Below are positions 32,146 through 43,533 of a stretch of DNA of 64,000 nucleotides, piece by piece. Position 1 is the stretch's first letter. Each line of letters starts with the position of its first letter. The notes under the pieces were generated by a model. The model saw nothing but the letters and a program-made list of their open reading frames with translations, did not search any database and was not told the origin of the DNA. Origin of the DNA: Trissonchulus latispiculum. Taxonomy: Eukaryota; Nematoda; Enoplea; Enoplida; Ironidae. The stretch lies in NCBI GenBank assembly GCA_030248195.1, contig JASAND010021220.1, positions 27,353-91,352 of the forward strand. The letters run 5' to 3'. The position numbers and the translations under genes were made by a program.

Positions 32146-32823
32146 GGCTGTTGTGCATTTTACGGGGACAGAAACTCCTGCAGTGGCTTAATTGCCTCTT
32201 TCCACTTAAGTCAAAACTGAGAGGCTTAGGTTAAAGGTAACGACCTCAACGACTGTCCCGGTAAAATGAATAGGAAAGTACATTCTAAATGGACTTTAAG
32301 GAAAGTTAAAACAGTTTTTGAACACTTAAATTTTAATTTAATCGTAAATTTATATCTTTTGAATGATTTTCAGAGTTTTATGTTTTAATTAAGTCTTGAT
32401 TTGAAGGTTTATCTAAAATAATTTTGAAATGGTCGATTCTTTAAATGATATTTAATTTTAACCAATATATAATGTTTATGATACAATGAGAAACATACTG
32501 TTGATTGGACTTTGGAAATGTGGTAATCTAAAGTTTTGATTTGATTAGACTTGTACAAACAGTTTTAGTGCTTGTTGCGATTATGGGCTTACGTAAGTTT
32601 ATGAATGTTAGGTAACACGTGCGTTCCTTTCTCAAAATGTCATTTTCATTTACTCTGCGGGGACACAATTTACTTTCCTATTCATTTTACGGGAACAGTC
32701 GTTGGGGTCATTGGCTACCTACCCATCTCAGTTCTCTATTGTCTCTGAGTTTTGACTTAATTAGAAAAATGCAATTATTAAGGCACTGCAGGGGTTTCTG
32801 TCCCCGTAAAATGCAAAACAGCC
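32146..32823. mobile_element. Foldback element with 8-bp target duplication
   Basis: 678 bp. Ends GGCTGTTGTGCATTTTACGG and the complement of GGCTGTTTTGCATTTTACGG, inverted arms about 150-170 bp, flanked by CTCCATCC (32138-32145, 32824-32831). The arms keep CAACGACTGT and GGTAAAATGAATAGGAAAGT in inverted order. The AT-rich loop is non-coding. Confidence 0.8.
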
Positions 32824-32831
32824 CTCCATCC

Positions 32832-33644
32832 AAGTTTCACAGATGTGGACACTCGACAGGATTATTACCAGCAATATGTCGTGATATTCGTTCGCTGGGA
32901 TTAATTTATATCAACCGGGCACTTAGAAATTGCCTCAACGCTACCTCAAATCGCTTAGGTTCCGTGTGAAATGCTGAAATCAGGTTTGCAGATGTGAAGC
33001 AAAGTGTCCAGGGTTGGCTAAGTAGATACTAGCTACTCTTGAGTCTGCCCGTGGAAAATTGTATTTTTACTGCATTATAGAAGAAGCGTAATCTTTCATA
33101 ATTTTTCGGAAGCTGCATTAAGCTTATTAAACGCAAAAAAGTATGCGCAATCAGAATTTTCCGTACTTTTCCCTACGCTGTCAAGCGATTAATTTAGCTG
33201 GAGAACAACAATCGGGGCAATTAAGAAAGGCTCCGGAATATTTTTATGGGGAAAACACACGTACTTTAAATGACAACCAAGTAGCTTGTATAATAAATGC
33301 TACACAATTGCTAGAATAACATCGGTCCAATTGTTGCAAAAACTACAATTTAAAGCAGTATCTCTATAGGAATAGGAATATCTCTATATTCCTATATGCA
33401 GAGTTGTGTATGGCAACAATATCTTTCAAAATAATATTACAATGTACCATCGAACTACTAAATATACGAAATCCATTGAAACGCCGACTTTTCGAAGCGG
33501 GCATGCGCAGATGGCTTTAGAAAGCTAAAAGTTGAAGTAATATTGGAAAGTTTCATCAAAATTCAGCTTTACTTAATCGTGCACTTACAATAAGTGTCCA
33601 AAAGGAATCAACACCATAAAAACAAAGATCACGCAGATCGATCA
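32832..33644. other. Intergenic, nothing recognised
   Basis: No exon pair or clear repeat. TTGGAAAGTTTCATCAAAATTC near 33543 resembles 16038 in repeat R, suggesting a short old fragment of that repeat. Confidence 0.4.
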
Positions 33645-34300
33645 CATTTGGCTATTCGAAAGCATAGAAACTGGATAATTGGAATCTTTCTAGACTATTT
33701 TATTGGTTTAGCCAAGAGCATATAATGAGGAAGAGTGGGAAGCTTAGCGCTTGCTAATAGAAACGGGCTGCGAGATGCTCTGCACAATAAGCCCGAAATC
33801 TCGGGAGGTCCCACTTACCATTGTTCATCATGTGTCTATATGCTTTTGAACTAAAACTTGTCTGATTGGCTAATCGCCTACGTTACGTTGAATTCATGTA
33901 TATAAAGGTGACTTCCCGAGATCTCGGAGGGTGTTAAGCGTGTTTAAATGCGAGCAAACTGAAATGCACTTATAGGGCTGGCGGTAGTTAACTAGCCTAT
34001 CAAACGCAAACATACGCCTTCCATTGCTAAGCGGCACCCCCTCCGAGATCTCGGGGAGTCACCTTTATACACATAAATTTAACATACGGTAGGCGATTAG
34101 CCAGCCAGATGCGTTATAGTTCCGCTCGAGGAGTGGGACCTCTCGAGATTTCAGCCTTAATGTGCCGAGCATCTCGAAGCCCGTTTCTATTAGGAAGAGC
34201 TACGCTTCCCACTCTTCCTCATTATATACTCTTGGCTAAACCAAGAAAGTACTCTAGAAGGTATCCAATCATCCGGCTAATGTCCTTTCGGGAATGAAAC
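33645..34300. mobile_element. Foldback element with GAGATCTCGG palindromes
   Basis: Inverted arms of about 250 bp: GGTTTAGCCAAGAGCATATAATGAGG at the left mirrors CCTCATTATATACTCTTGGC at the right, and GGTGACTTCCCGAGATCTCGG mirrors CCGAGATCTCGGGGAGTCACC around a short centre near 33990. No coding region. Outer limits are approximate and the target duplication is not clear. Confidence 0.75.
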
Positions 34301-34524
34301 AGTAGTCCGTCAAAATTAGTTTTAGTTTTATTATACTCTGCTGCATCTAATGTAATTATTATGCTAACAAACCAACAAACATGATCGATATAGTAGCTCC
34401 AAAAGCTTATATCAAGGATTAATTTTTCAGCATTCGTCTGATTAATTTGGTGGGCATTGATGTTAAGGCTGAGGGGGTAAAAGTAATTTGATTAAAAATA
34501 TTGTCTTCTTTTGGTTTTTGTAGA

Positions 34525-35777
34525 AAGTGTCAGTGGAAGAACGCGCACAGACTTCAGTAAAAACAAATAAAATTTACAGGTGGCTGTGAAAACATTGTTT
34601 TAACCCACCATCTATGGGGACATTCTACAATTACAGCTAATAGTCTATTTCAGTCTCTTGAATAGTACGATTGGGTTACTGACACAGATGCTAATCGTAT
34701 TATGCGAACAGTAGAATTATGCGAAGATGACTGTGTATTTAAGCCAGTGCTTTATATTCCATGCCATCATTGCGGCTCACTTACTACTGTCATGATTCCA
34801 ACACTTGTCTTTGCTGCCATATTGGCAGTGATGCCTATGGTGCTGTCCGTAAGTTATGCAGCTATAGCGTTCCAGAATTATATATTTCAATTTTGACGGT
34901 TAAAATTACCGTTGAGCTAGCACTTGAAAATTGTGTTATACGCTTTGTTATAAGCTTTGACACCTAAGGTGTAGTCGAACACTCGGGGCACGCCACTCAC
35001 GTGTAACTACAGTGTGTGCACTCTTATGTGTTGCAAAGCCTCAAAATTCTTATAGCAGATATGTTCGTTGCTAAGTTGCTTACCCTACCCAGCTCCCTGT
35101 TTAGTTGTCGTCCCACTTTAGCATATGTTTGACAAAACGACAATCGACATCGTTGCGATTAGTCATAGATACGGTATGAGATACATTGGGTTACAGGTTG
35201 ATTATGTTCGGGAAGCGTCTACAATAATGCTAGAACACGCTTTCTGTTTCTAGAGTTGTCCTGGAGGAAGGAGCAACGTTGCTTGCTTACATAGAGGAAT
35301 GACGGCAACTAAGGGAGCATGGAAGTGTTGTTCACGGTAGCAGACTTTTTGTGTTTTATGACATCTTTTAGAGTAAACGGTAGTTTCTTCTGCAATTTGG
35401 TTAAAATTTTTGCCATCAAATGTTTTTGGACATTTATATGATTGTAATGTTGTCAGCCCAGCACATAGTGATGTGCTGCAGTTTTTCGTTATTTCAGTCC
35501 GGGGGGTGGCACAGAGACATGTGTGGAAGGCGAAGGACTAGATGCACTTTATGAGAGCAATTGTGATCCGCGACTTCGCAAACCCGATGGAACGTTCCCG
35601 AATGCGGCCAGTTTTCTGGCAATTGGTGCCCACCTCCCTGGAGGAATTCCAACTGGTGGTCTTGGAAGAAGACGACGTTCAAACGCAAATAATTCTGGTT
35701 CAAATAATTCGAATGGTTCGAATAATTCAGGCTCGAATAATTCGAATGGTTCGAATAATATGAATTCAAATCAATAA
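34525..35777 (+). CDS. 3' part of an unknown plus-strand membrane-protein gene
   Basis: Possible exons are 34525-34557 (acceptor GTTTTTGTAG, donor GTAAAA), 34666-34848 (donor GTAAGT) and a terminal exon from about 35498 to stop 35775-35777. The second encodes VELCEDDCVFKPVLYIPC and a hydrophobic stretch (MIPTLVFAAILAVMPMVLS). The last encodes ESNCDPRLRKPDGTFPNAAS, an RRRR motif and an Asn/Ser/Gly-rich tail. AATAAA lies at 35819-35824. Phases between the last two exons do not match, so an exon is missing or the model is partly wrong. Family not recognised. Confidence 0.45.
35498..35777 (+). CDS. Terminal exon with Asn/Ser/Gly repeat tail
   Basis: Follows acceptor GTTATTTCAG. The chosen frame holds two cysteines, GAHLPGGIPTGG, a basic RRRRS run and SGSNNSNGSNN low-complexity repeats before the stop. 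Antisense and +1 frames are also open because of the repeat, so frame choice rests on the non-repetitive first half. Confidence 0.5.
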
Positions 35778-35818
35778 CGGACGTGATGACCCAATGAAAT
35801 TGAGTTGAGAAAGTATTG

Positions 35819-35832
35819 AATAAACCAATAAA
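35819..35832 (+). terminator. Poly(A) signals
   Basis: AATAAA at 35819 and again at 35827, 42-50 bases after the stop of the preceding exon. Confidence 0.65.
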
Positions 35833-35844
35833 GCAAAACAGGAA

Positions 35845-37434
35845 TGTATTTTTTGACTACTAAACAAGCATATAAAATCAATTATTAAGTAGGATCATAT
35901 CAAGAAAAAGTGGTATGTATCGTATCGTTAAAATCCTAATATATTCCTCGCAATCAGTTTATCCTTTTAATGTCGCTCATGAAATGAGCTACAGGAAAAC
36001 GATTGAGTTTGCGGTTTGGACAGTTAGTTGCTTGTTACGTCATGTAAGCTATGGCGGCCAATATATTTTTATTATCTCAGGATTCTGTCAGAAAAACTGC
36101 AAAACAACGCTTCACAAGTTGAGTACAGGTTTCCTTCCCGGGTATATTTCAGCTGGCTCCTAACCTGCTTGCGCAATATACTGTCGTAAAAGGCAGCACA
36201 TGGATATTTGGCTGCATTATATCCTTAGAAGCTGATGGGAAATTTTCAATTTGGGCGGTTTTCCTTTATTTAGCAGGATTCCTTACTACCACGTCTTTAA
36301 CCTCTGAAAAGCTAGGACGTTATTTAACCAAAACGTTAACAAGTATGCAAGGAAATGTAGTTCTTGCTGATCTTAATAACTAAATGAGCCAAACTAAATG
36401 AGCCAATTAAAACACTTTCCACCACAGCTGAAATTGGGATTTTGAAAAACGAAAAGAGCATACCTAGTAGCAATGGAGAGGACAAAATGAGAGTTCTTTA
36501 TTTACGTGTATTCTTGGATTCAGATTCGGTCATTAATCCTGCAGGAAAGGTCATTAATTGTGGCTGCAGATGTCTTTCAAGGTCATTGTTGGTATATTTT
36601 GTTTGGCCTGAGCCCAGGATTATTAGCTTAGGTTTGTGTTAACACTGTAACACAATGTTGTTAGACTACTTTTACCTAGTGCCTACCGATTTTGCTACTG
36701 GTGTCCAGATGGTGAGGTTAGAGGAAGGCAGTAGGCTTAGTAATTCGTTGGCAGTGGCTTTCAGTTTCTCCGGTATCTACCCGCTCTCACAGCAACAGGA
36801 TTAAGTTGTTTTTGAACCTAGTATCGCGGATGTTGGGACCGGCAGTTCCAGGGAGAACCAACATTTCTGGATGCATATAATTAAGGCCAAAGCGTTCTGC
36901 AAGCTGTTTTCCGTTGGCTTTCCACGAGCCTTGGGTCTTCAGCCCTTGACGAACATGTGCATTTGTTGAATCTCTTCTTGGATTGCTGGCAGGGAGTCGT
37001 ATTGCCTTTTGGTAGTTTATGGCAGTCAACTCATCAGTCAGGTTAGCTGTGGCAGGTTCGCTTCCAGATTGAGATATTGGGTCAGCGTGGACTGAAGACA
37101 ACTAGTGATCCGTCTGGCGGCGGAGTTCTGGATGTGCACTCGAGCTTCTCACAACAGCTACTGGGGTAGACGAATACCATGAGCTCATTCCAAATTAAAG
37201 TAGGGCTCAAAGGTTTTTCAGTCTTCTTTTTTAAGACTTTAGATTTTTAAAGACCCCAGACCCGAAACGGCGTACACATGCACATTTTGCGAATACCTAT
37301 TAGCCCAGCTTTATTGCTTCAAGGTGCTGGTTTCCTTTTGTGCAGTGCTTTTGTGGTGATTTTTTATATCGCTATAACTAAACCTAAAACTTCTATGTCA
37401 AGTTTCAAATGAATTCATAGAGGATTGAAGGAGA
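35845..37434. other. Intergenic with possible degenerate LINE 3' fragment
   Basis: No supported gene. On the minus strand near 37080-37135 HIQNSAARRITSCLQ resembles the conserved QNSAAR motif near the C-terminus of CR1/L2-like LINE reverse-transcriptase proteins, but stops lie close by. Weak call. Confidence 0.3.
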
Positions 37435-38140
37435 GGTTTAAACTTCAAGCTGTAAAATGCCAGTAACCGGTTTCGTCTTTCGTTCTCTTTCCTGGTTTCG
37501 TAGATACAAGGGCGTCTGACGCCTCACGTCTTGAGATCGTCCTCGGTTTCTCTTGGTCCACCAGCTCTGGTAAAAGCTCTACATCAGGCTGCCAGGTTAA
37601 ATGCTTGGTTAGTTCTTGACGGTGATTCCCCAGTAGTTGCGTCTGGTTGGTTGGATTATAAAGAGGTCTGGAACGTGTGTCGGGAAAGCACGAATCTCTT
37701 GGACTCACAATTCCCTGCGCTGGATGCGCTCTCGGATGGATTCCGAGTTAAGTAAGCTGCGGCACGCGGCTTAAATAAAACCCGGGGAGATGTAGAGAAG
37801 CAGGCATAGGAAAGATTGATAAGCCTGATATGGGAGTTCAGCTTATGGCTCGGTGTGTCGTGGTAGGCACGTCTGACGTGCTAGCGGAAGGACCGTGGTT
37901 CGATTCCCCGACCGGGCCAATTCTTTACTTCCTGTGCTGAGTGAAAAGCTGAATCTCCCTCTTCCCTTCTCTCTTAGGTGCTGGTTTCATGGGTACAAGG
38001 GTGCCGGACGCCTCCCGTCTAGGGCTTGTCATCGGTTTCGGGTCTGTGGTGCTGTAGTAACAACTTTCTTTCTTTCGTCTATTATCTTGTATCTTCCTCT
38101 TGGTCACCAGCCCCGGTAGAAGCGCTACAAGGCCAGCGTT
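37435..38140 (+). repeat. Second SINE-like array with a complete tRNA-like head
   Basis: Same body as 30481-30840 (TGGTTTCGTAGATACAAGGG, then GATTCCGAGTTAAG), followed by the best tRNA-like head at 37847-37920. That head has a seven-base acceptor-like pairing between GGCTCGG and CCGGGCC with one wobble, box B GTGGTTCGATTCCCC, and terminal CCA. The start of another body follows to about 38140. Confidence 0.75.
37847..37920 (+). repeat. tRNA-derived head of the SINE-like unit
   Basis: Box A-like GTCGTGGTAGGCACG and box B GGTTCGATTCC in tRNA spacing, with pairing ends. It is embedded in a repeat, so it is a SINE promoter rather than a tRNA gene. Confidence 0.6.
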
Positions 38141-38420
38141 CCATCCAACTTACAAAAATCTGCAGTCACGAAACAACAAAAGTAACATCACATTAATGCA
38201 AGACCCCATTAAGTTGACCGAATTGAAAGTTAATTCAGGTAGAAGTTAAATTGCTTATGTAGGTTTATTAAAACTGATAATGTCGTAATCAAACTTACAT
38301 ATCTCCGTACATGTTATCGGCTCCACACATTCAAACTGCCGCTTTTGTAAGCCAATTTATTATTTTGCTTGTCTTCGGAATCAGAGCTCTACTTGAAATA
38401 TATGGATAAAGCTACTTCAA
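38141..38420. other. Short intergenic gap, nothing seen
   Basis: AT-rich, no feature recognised between the SINE-like array and the membrane-protein gene. Confidence 0.4.
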
Positions 38421-38440
38421 TTTATTAAACATTTACAGTG

Positions 38441-38446
38441 TTTATT
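38441..38446 (-). terminator. Poly(A) signal of the membrane-protein gene
   Basis: AATAAA on the minus strand just downstream of stop 38470-38472. A second AATAAA is at 38421-38426. Confidence 0.6.
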
Positions 38447-38469
38447 TTACTACAGTATCAAGCAGATAA

Positions 38470-40707
38470 CTACAAATGGTGAAAGCAATGTAAAATATTG
38501 CCCAGCTGTTGACATTTTCTCAAGATATAGACCACAGTTTCTATTATAGTTATAATGGAAGCACCAACAAGGATTCCCAACATTCCTGCGTGCAATCTCA
38601 ATACATCAATACTCTGAAAGCAAAGCAATACTGTTTCAGTGATTGCAAATATGCACATTATGATGGTTGCAAATAAGCACATAAGAATAGAGTTTCTTCT
38701 TGAACAGTTTGCTAGGTGCTGGGTGCATTGCTGAGTTGAACAAAGTTTTCGTGTACCTGTCTTGTTTAGAAACTCACCATTTTTTGTTTTTCCTCTTTTC
38801 TGGCTAGAGGCATTGTCTAATTAAATAGACCTATTTTGCCATTGCCTTCGAAAATAATCACGGCCATACAGTAACACGAGACCCAAATCTATCCCGACTC
38901 TGACGAGGGGTCTACCCATAAAAAATTGCGAAATATGAAGTTTACCCCAAAATTGGTAAAAATTTCAAAATTTTTAGACTTTTGGCCAAAAATTATTGAA
39001 AACTGACGGTTTGTAGCAATCTTTTGAAAGTGTATGAAAAAATTGCTAACATTTGCTCAAAATAAGAAATGTTTGGTAGACGCTCGTTGATGGGCCTTTC
39101 CTTTTTCCTTCTGGACGGTTGGTCTACCCGGTTTTGTATAGTCCAATGTCCTTGGCTTCGAATTTTCAAGATATTGCAAAATGTATTAATTTGGGAAGGT
39201 TCTTTATCTGTTAAAGCCTCTTCAAAAAGTGTGCCTATGAGTAATTTTACTTACCGTGTGCTGATGCTTCTCGGCAAAATTAATGTAGTAACCGTGTCTC
39301 ATGAAAACTGACACCATTGCAGAATCACTGAAATCATTATTTCCACATTAGTTTTCCTTTTTATTCTATTTAATTATACACATCATAGCTTCCCATTACA
39401 CTGTTATTATTGAAGTCTGACTGCCTACTTATTTCTGCTCATTGATAAGGTACCGATAAATGTACTGGAGTACGCATGGTTACATTTTGTCTGCATCTTG
39501 CCGCACAGTTTTCTTTAGGAGCCTTCCATGATTATAAACTGATAGAAGTGCTTAGCACACATTCCTGAATTTGGCAATGCAAATTCTATGACTAACAAAT
39601 TTTGGATGAAGAATCTTATGCTGCGGACAAATTCGTAAAATGCTGTGTAAATGGTTATGACTTATTGAGTATTACCTGTGTCCATCGAGACGAAAGCCCT
39701 GCAAATAAACAGAAATTTAACAACTACAATGTCACAGGAAATAAAAATAAAGCAGTGAATGAGTGACAGAAATTGGGCATCAGTTGTCAGCAGTTGCAGA
39801 AAAATAGTGAACCTGTAATTTTGCCCATAAATTTTGATCATGACTACAGAGTGACATTTTTGATTGAGCTAAGCAAGCACGTAAGGACAAAATTGTAATC
39901 TACGAACGAATTCAGTGATGTTGCGCTTAAAGCCTGTAATTTGGAGAAATAATCTTCTTCTTGAAAACAGAAAAATTATAATAATTGCAACTGACATTGT
40001 ACATGAGCCAGTCTACAACAGCTAAAATTGTTGTAACAAAGTTTTATATTTGGCCTAAAGTTTTCCACATAATTGTATCCAAAAAGCCTGCAGCAAATTA
40101 TTATTTCTATTATTAATTTTTCCGAAAAAGGAGATCGCAATCGGTGACTCCCACAGCAACTGGTGGTAATCCTATTTGGGCATTGTCGATTAATGGCGTA
40201 AGTCCTGTTAAAATTTGACGAGACTTTCCAAAATACATTCTTTTAGCGTTCTATATCCCGCTTCAAAAATTCGACGTATCCCTTCTAGGCGGTTTTTGCC
40301 AATTTCTGACAGTGACAGCGGAAACTCACACTCCTAAAATGCAGTGAAGAGCTTGAAAAACCAAAATCAGTTTCATTCTATTCATTAAAACGAAAATATG
40401 TTAAGTTCATTTTGACGTAAAGATGGCTTGTTAATTATGAGTGACTAATAGTAATATTCAAAAGTAATAATTTTCAAAGTGGATGTCTCCAAAAGGAATT
40501 ACCACCTGAAGACAATAAAATTGTAGGGTATTGAGTTTGTCAACGATTATTGGGTATTTGTAGTGTCAAGTCTTTCAAGAATCAGCTAACTTCTGAAAAG
40601 CACTCTGGTGTGGCAAAGTAAATGGAATTCTGAACTGACAACTGTCAATCCTACTTACATTATCCAATAACGGATACGTGGTATATTCAACGTCGAAATA
40701 GCCAAAG
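38470..40707 (-). CDS. Multi-pass membrane-protein gene with very short exons (5' end not found)
   Basis: Exons in order: 40659-40707 (49 bp), 39676-39698 (23 bp), 39255-39307 (53 bp) and 38470-38730 (terminal, stop 38470-38472). All have good splice sites (TTAATTTCAG/GTAAGT, TTTATTTGCAG/GTAATA, GGTGTCAG/GTAAGT, TTCAACTCAG), and phases join in one open frame. The terminal exon has a cysteine-rich loop (CTQHLANCSRRNS) and two hydrophobic helices (MCLFATIIMCIFAITETVLL and MLGILVGASIITIIETVVYI). The layout recalls four-pass proteins such as the MS4A type, but the family is not identified. AATAAA on the minus strand lies at 38441-38446, 24 bases past the stop. Confidence 0.6.
38865..39142. mobile_element. 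hAT-like MITE, diverged third copy, reverse orientation
   Basis: Starts CATACAGTAACACGAGACC, the complement of the right end of the other two copies, and carries the same GGTCTACCC words around an AAAATTTT core. The right limit near GGTCTACCCGG is approximate and no clean target duplication was found. It lies in an intron of the membrane-protein gene at 38470-40707. Confidence 0.6.
39676..39698 (-). CDS. 23-bp microexon
   Basis: Flanked by TTTATTTGCAG and GTAATA. With one base before and one after its seven full codons it connects the 49-bp and 53-bp exons in frame. Confidence 0.5.
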
Positions 40708-40767
40708 CTGAAATTAATAAAACTTTATAAGAAATTAATTTTATGGTTCATGTACAACTTGACTATT

Positions 40768-41440
40768 ATATTATCAAGAGTGTATAATAGATAATAGTAT
40801 GACACTCTTACGCTATCATGTTGAAATCATGTAGGGTACTCTCGGTGCGTTAACTCGGGACCCCCCTTCGGAACTTCCGGGGGGTCCCATTTTGCATGGG
40901 TCCCATCTACACGCTTTCATATAAACGTGTGTCTGTTCGCTGATTGGCCCATTAGCCTATAAGGCTTACTGTAATTTATTAGTTATTTTAATTAATTAAT
41001 TAATTAATTATAAGTTTAATTAGGTTAATGCAATTAAAAAACTCATTCGAACTTTGCATCATTTTTCTGCTCTTTCTAATGATATAAAAATTGTTTCATA
41101 ATACAAAATTTCGAAGGAATGTAGTGTGCAACAATTTTTATCATTAGAAAGAACAGAAAAAATGCTACAAAGTTGTCGAATTAGTTTTTAATTACATTAA
41201 CCTAATTAAAGTTATGATTAATTAATTAAAATAACTAATAAATTAGCTGCAGTAGGCCTGAGGCTAATGGGCCAATCAGCGAGCAGACACACACTTATAT
41301 GAAAGCGTGTAGATAGCGCAAAGTGGGACCCCCGGGAAGTTCAGGGGGGGGGGGGTTCCGAGTTAACGCACCGAACATACCTTACACGATTTCCACATGA
41401 TAGCTTAAGAGTGTCATACTCTTATACACGGTTGATATTA
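40768..41440. mobile_element. Foldback element with CCCCGG/GGGTCCC arms
   Basis: About 670 bp. The left end TATGACACTCTTACGCTATC mirrors GATAGCTTAAGAGTGTCATA at the right. CGGTGCGTTAACTCGG mirrors CCGAGTTAACGCACCG. A run of 13 G sits in the right arm, and TTAATTAA runs occur in both arms. The centre at about 41095 has ATTTTTATCATTAGAAAGA mirrored by TCTTTCTAATGATATAAAAAT. Non-coding. Confidence 0.8.
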
Positions 41441-43369
41441 AAATAGCGCTATTACATCTGTCATAGGCGTAAGCATTCTCAGTCAGCACAGGTTTCGTGT
41501 AGAAATTTGAGGAGGCACGCATCCCGCCTAGTAGTTTAACGTACCCAGCACAGTGAATTCCCTCTACAGCGTGAAACCTGAAGTTTTCGACGTGAAACTG
41601 TATAGACTGAAACTTCACGCCAGCATGCATGACGCCTGAATTCAAATTAGTATTTTAATGTTATTTAATACTTTAAGTATCGTAATGCTTTGTTTTTTCT
41701 GCTTGTTATTTTGTGCAATTTGACTGTGATCGATAGGACTCTTTTTATCTGTGGTACACAGTGAACCTATATTCCTAAGTTTGCTGAACTTTATTATTTT
41801 GCAATAATTTCATAAATTTGCCCATTGTACATTGCTGGTGGTTTTGCTAGTATATACAAAAAACTTACAGATTTGCAGCAATTTGAGTTGTTTTTACTAC
41901 CAAAATTGCATATTTCGGGAAAGTTAGCAAAAATTCGCTAAATTTTGGACCCGAAGCATGCCAAGTTACCTACACGTTCTAAAGCATTAGTATATTATTA
42001 TGTGAAGGTAAAGAAGTACAGGCCTTGCGTTGTAACTTCAGCTCAGCCAACTTCAGGCCGCACAGGAGCTAACAGTGCTAACCCTAAAGGCTAGGCTGCA
42101 CGCGTGCCCCCTGAGATTAGCAGTCGGATAGTATCAGATATATGGGAGCTGCAGCGCCATCTGCTAAAACTTAAGAAATGATGTGGTTACTGAAGTTGTA
42201 CTGTAAGAACAACTGTGTCAGCGGTATTGCCTTAATGACAAGACAAACAAACAGCTTGGCAAGGAAAACATGTCCTTCACTCTCTCTAAAAGCGCTCTCG
42301 AGCGTTTACTTCTCTCTGTTCAAAATATTTCAATAGCTAGAATTTGCGACCATTGAAAATTGACTTGATCTAACAACTAGCAGAGATGCTCAGTTCTAAT
42401 AGATTGAATGAACGCTTACCTGCACTCAGATGGACAGTCACAAGAGTCTGTCCAGTTGTAAACGTTACTATAGAATGCATCTGTTTGACTGCTTAAGCAC
42501 AGCACTAAAATAATTGGCAACGGTGCCTCAAATCAATGAAACAATGTATCTGACGTTTACTGTCTTAATAGTACGTTTTTACAATAGCATTCGATGTATT
42601 TTGTGACGTGGCTACGCCAAACTGCATGGATGGCAGAAACATGTCGAAGTATTCATTGTCGAGGATCAAATGTTTCAAGAACCAAAACAGCTATTGCTTA
42701 CTGTAGTCAGCTTTAGTATGACAGAAAGGGAGAGTAGATGATATGCTAGCGAATGCTGCGTCTTGACAGCTACAAACAGAGGCCAAATAATTTTGATAGC
42801 ACTGTTTCATACACTTCTATAACCAAAAGTATACAATTAGGTAATAGTCAGTTCTTAGTTTTGGAAAGTAACTATAGAGTATTTATCGAACGTGGTCTAC
42901 AAATGGCCGATACCTCAAACGAAGCCAAGAAATAATTTAATTAAGACTTTAGTAATAATACTTGACTGCTGTAGTTGGTATATTCTATAACTTGCTGCTC
43001 GATGCACCTTCCTTTTGGAATGTTAAGGCGTTTTTCTTTTATCTGCAAATACATCAACGTACAAAGGCAAATTAGCAAAGTGGCTAAAATCACCGCCGCG
43101 TTCTTTTTCCCTCAGATGTGATATTTTTACCTTCAAAACAGGAATGAGCCATCCGAATATCTAAGCACTGACATACCTGTCAATAAGCAAATTTTAGCGA
43201 ATCATCAACCACAACCAAAGTAGGGGGTAAGGTAAGTTAGAGGTCAGAGGAAGTGGTAAGAGAATATATAAAGGAAAGACAAACGGGCAGGTATAAATAG
43301 CGGCAGGCCAGAAAAACCTTAAAAACCATTCCAAATCTAAACTGAACCAGAGCATTAGCTCAGTATTAC
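41441..43369. other. Intergenic, nothing recognised
   Basis: No supported exon chain or repeat; several short open frames have no splice or homology support. Sequence may include further 3' exons of the copy-2 receptor gene that could not be recognised. Confidence 0.4.
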
Positions 43370-43533
43370 GTATGAAACTCCGAATGAAAACTTTTGGTTT
43401 GGCGATATGACGTATCCAGATGATGAGACTACAGGCTTTCTCCCATCGTTATCATGAATTATAAGTTTAGGGCCTTCAGTTTCTAAGCTAATAAGTAGCG
43501 CTCCACTTGTAGTATTCACTGTTAGTTTCAAGC
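43370..43533 (-). CDS. Candidate downstream exon (copy 2 only in window)
   Basis: 164 bp, acceptor ATATTTCAG, donor TCATAC/GTAATA. It encodes LKLTVNTTSGALLISLETEG and SSGYVISPNQKFSFGVSYV, a beta-strand-like pattern. Phase with the preceding recognised exon does not fit, so an intermediate exon is expected; membership in this gene is inferred from strand and position. Confidence 0.45.

Noticed and set aside
36787..37101. 104-codon minus-strand frame as a gene
   Set aside because: No splice support, no recognisable domain, and a neighbouring frame shows a LINE-like QNSAAR motif; most likely repeat debris.
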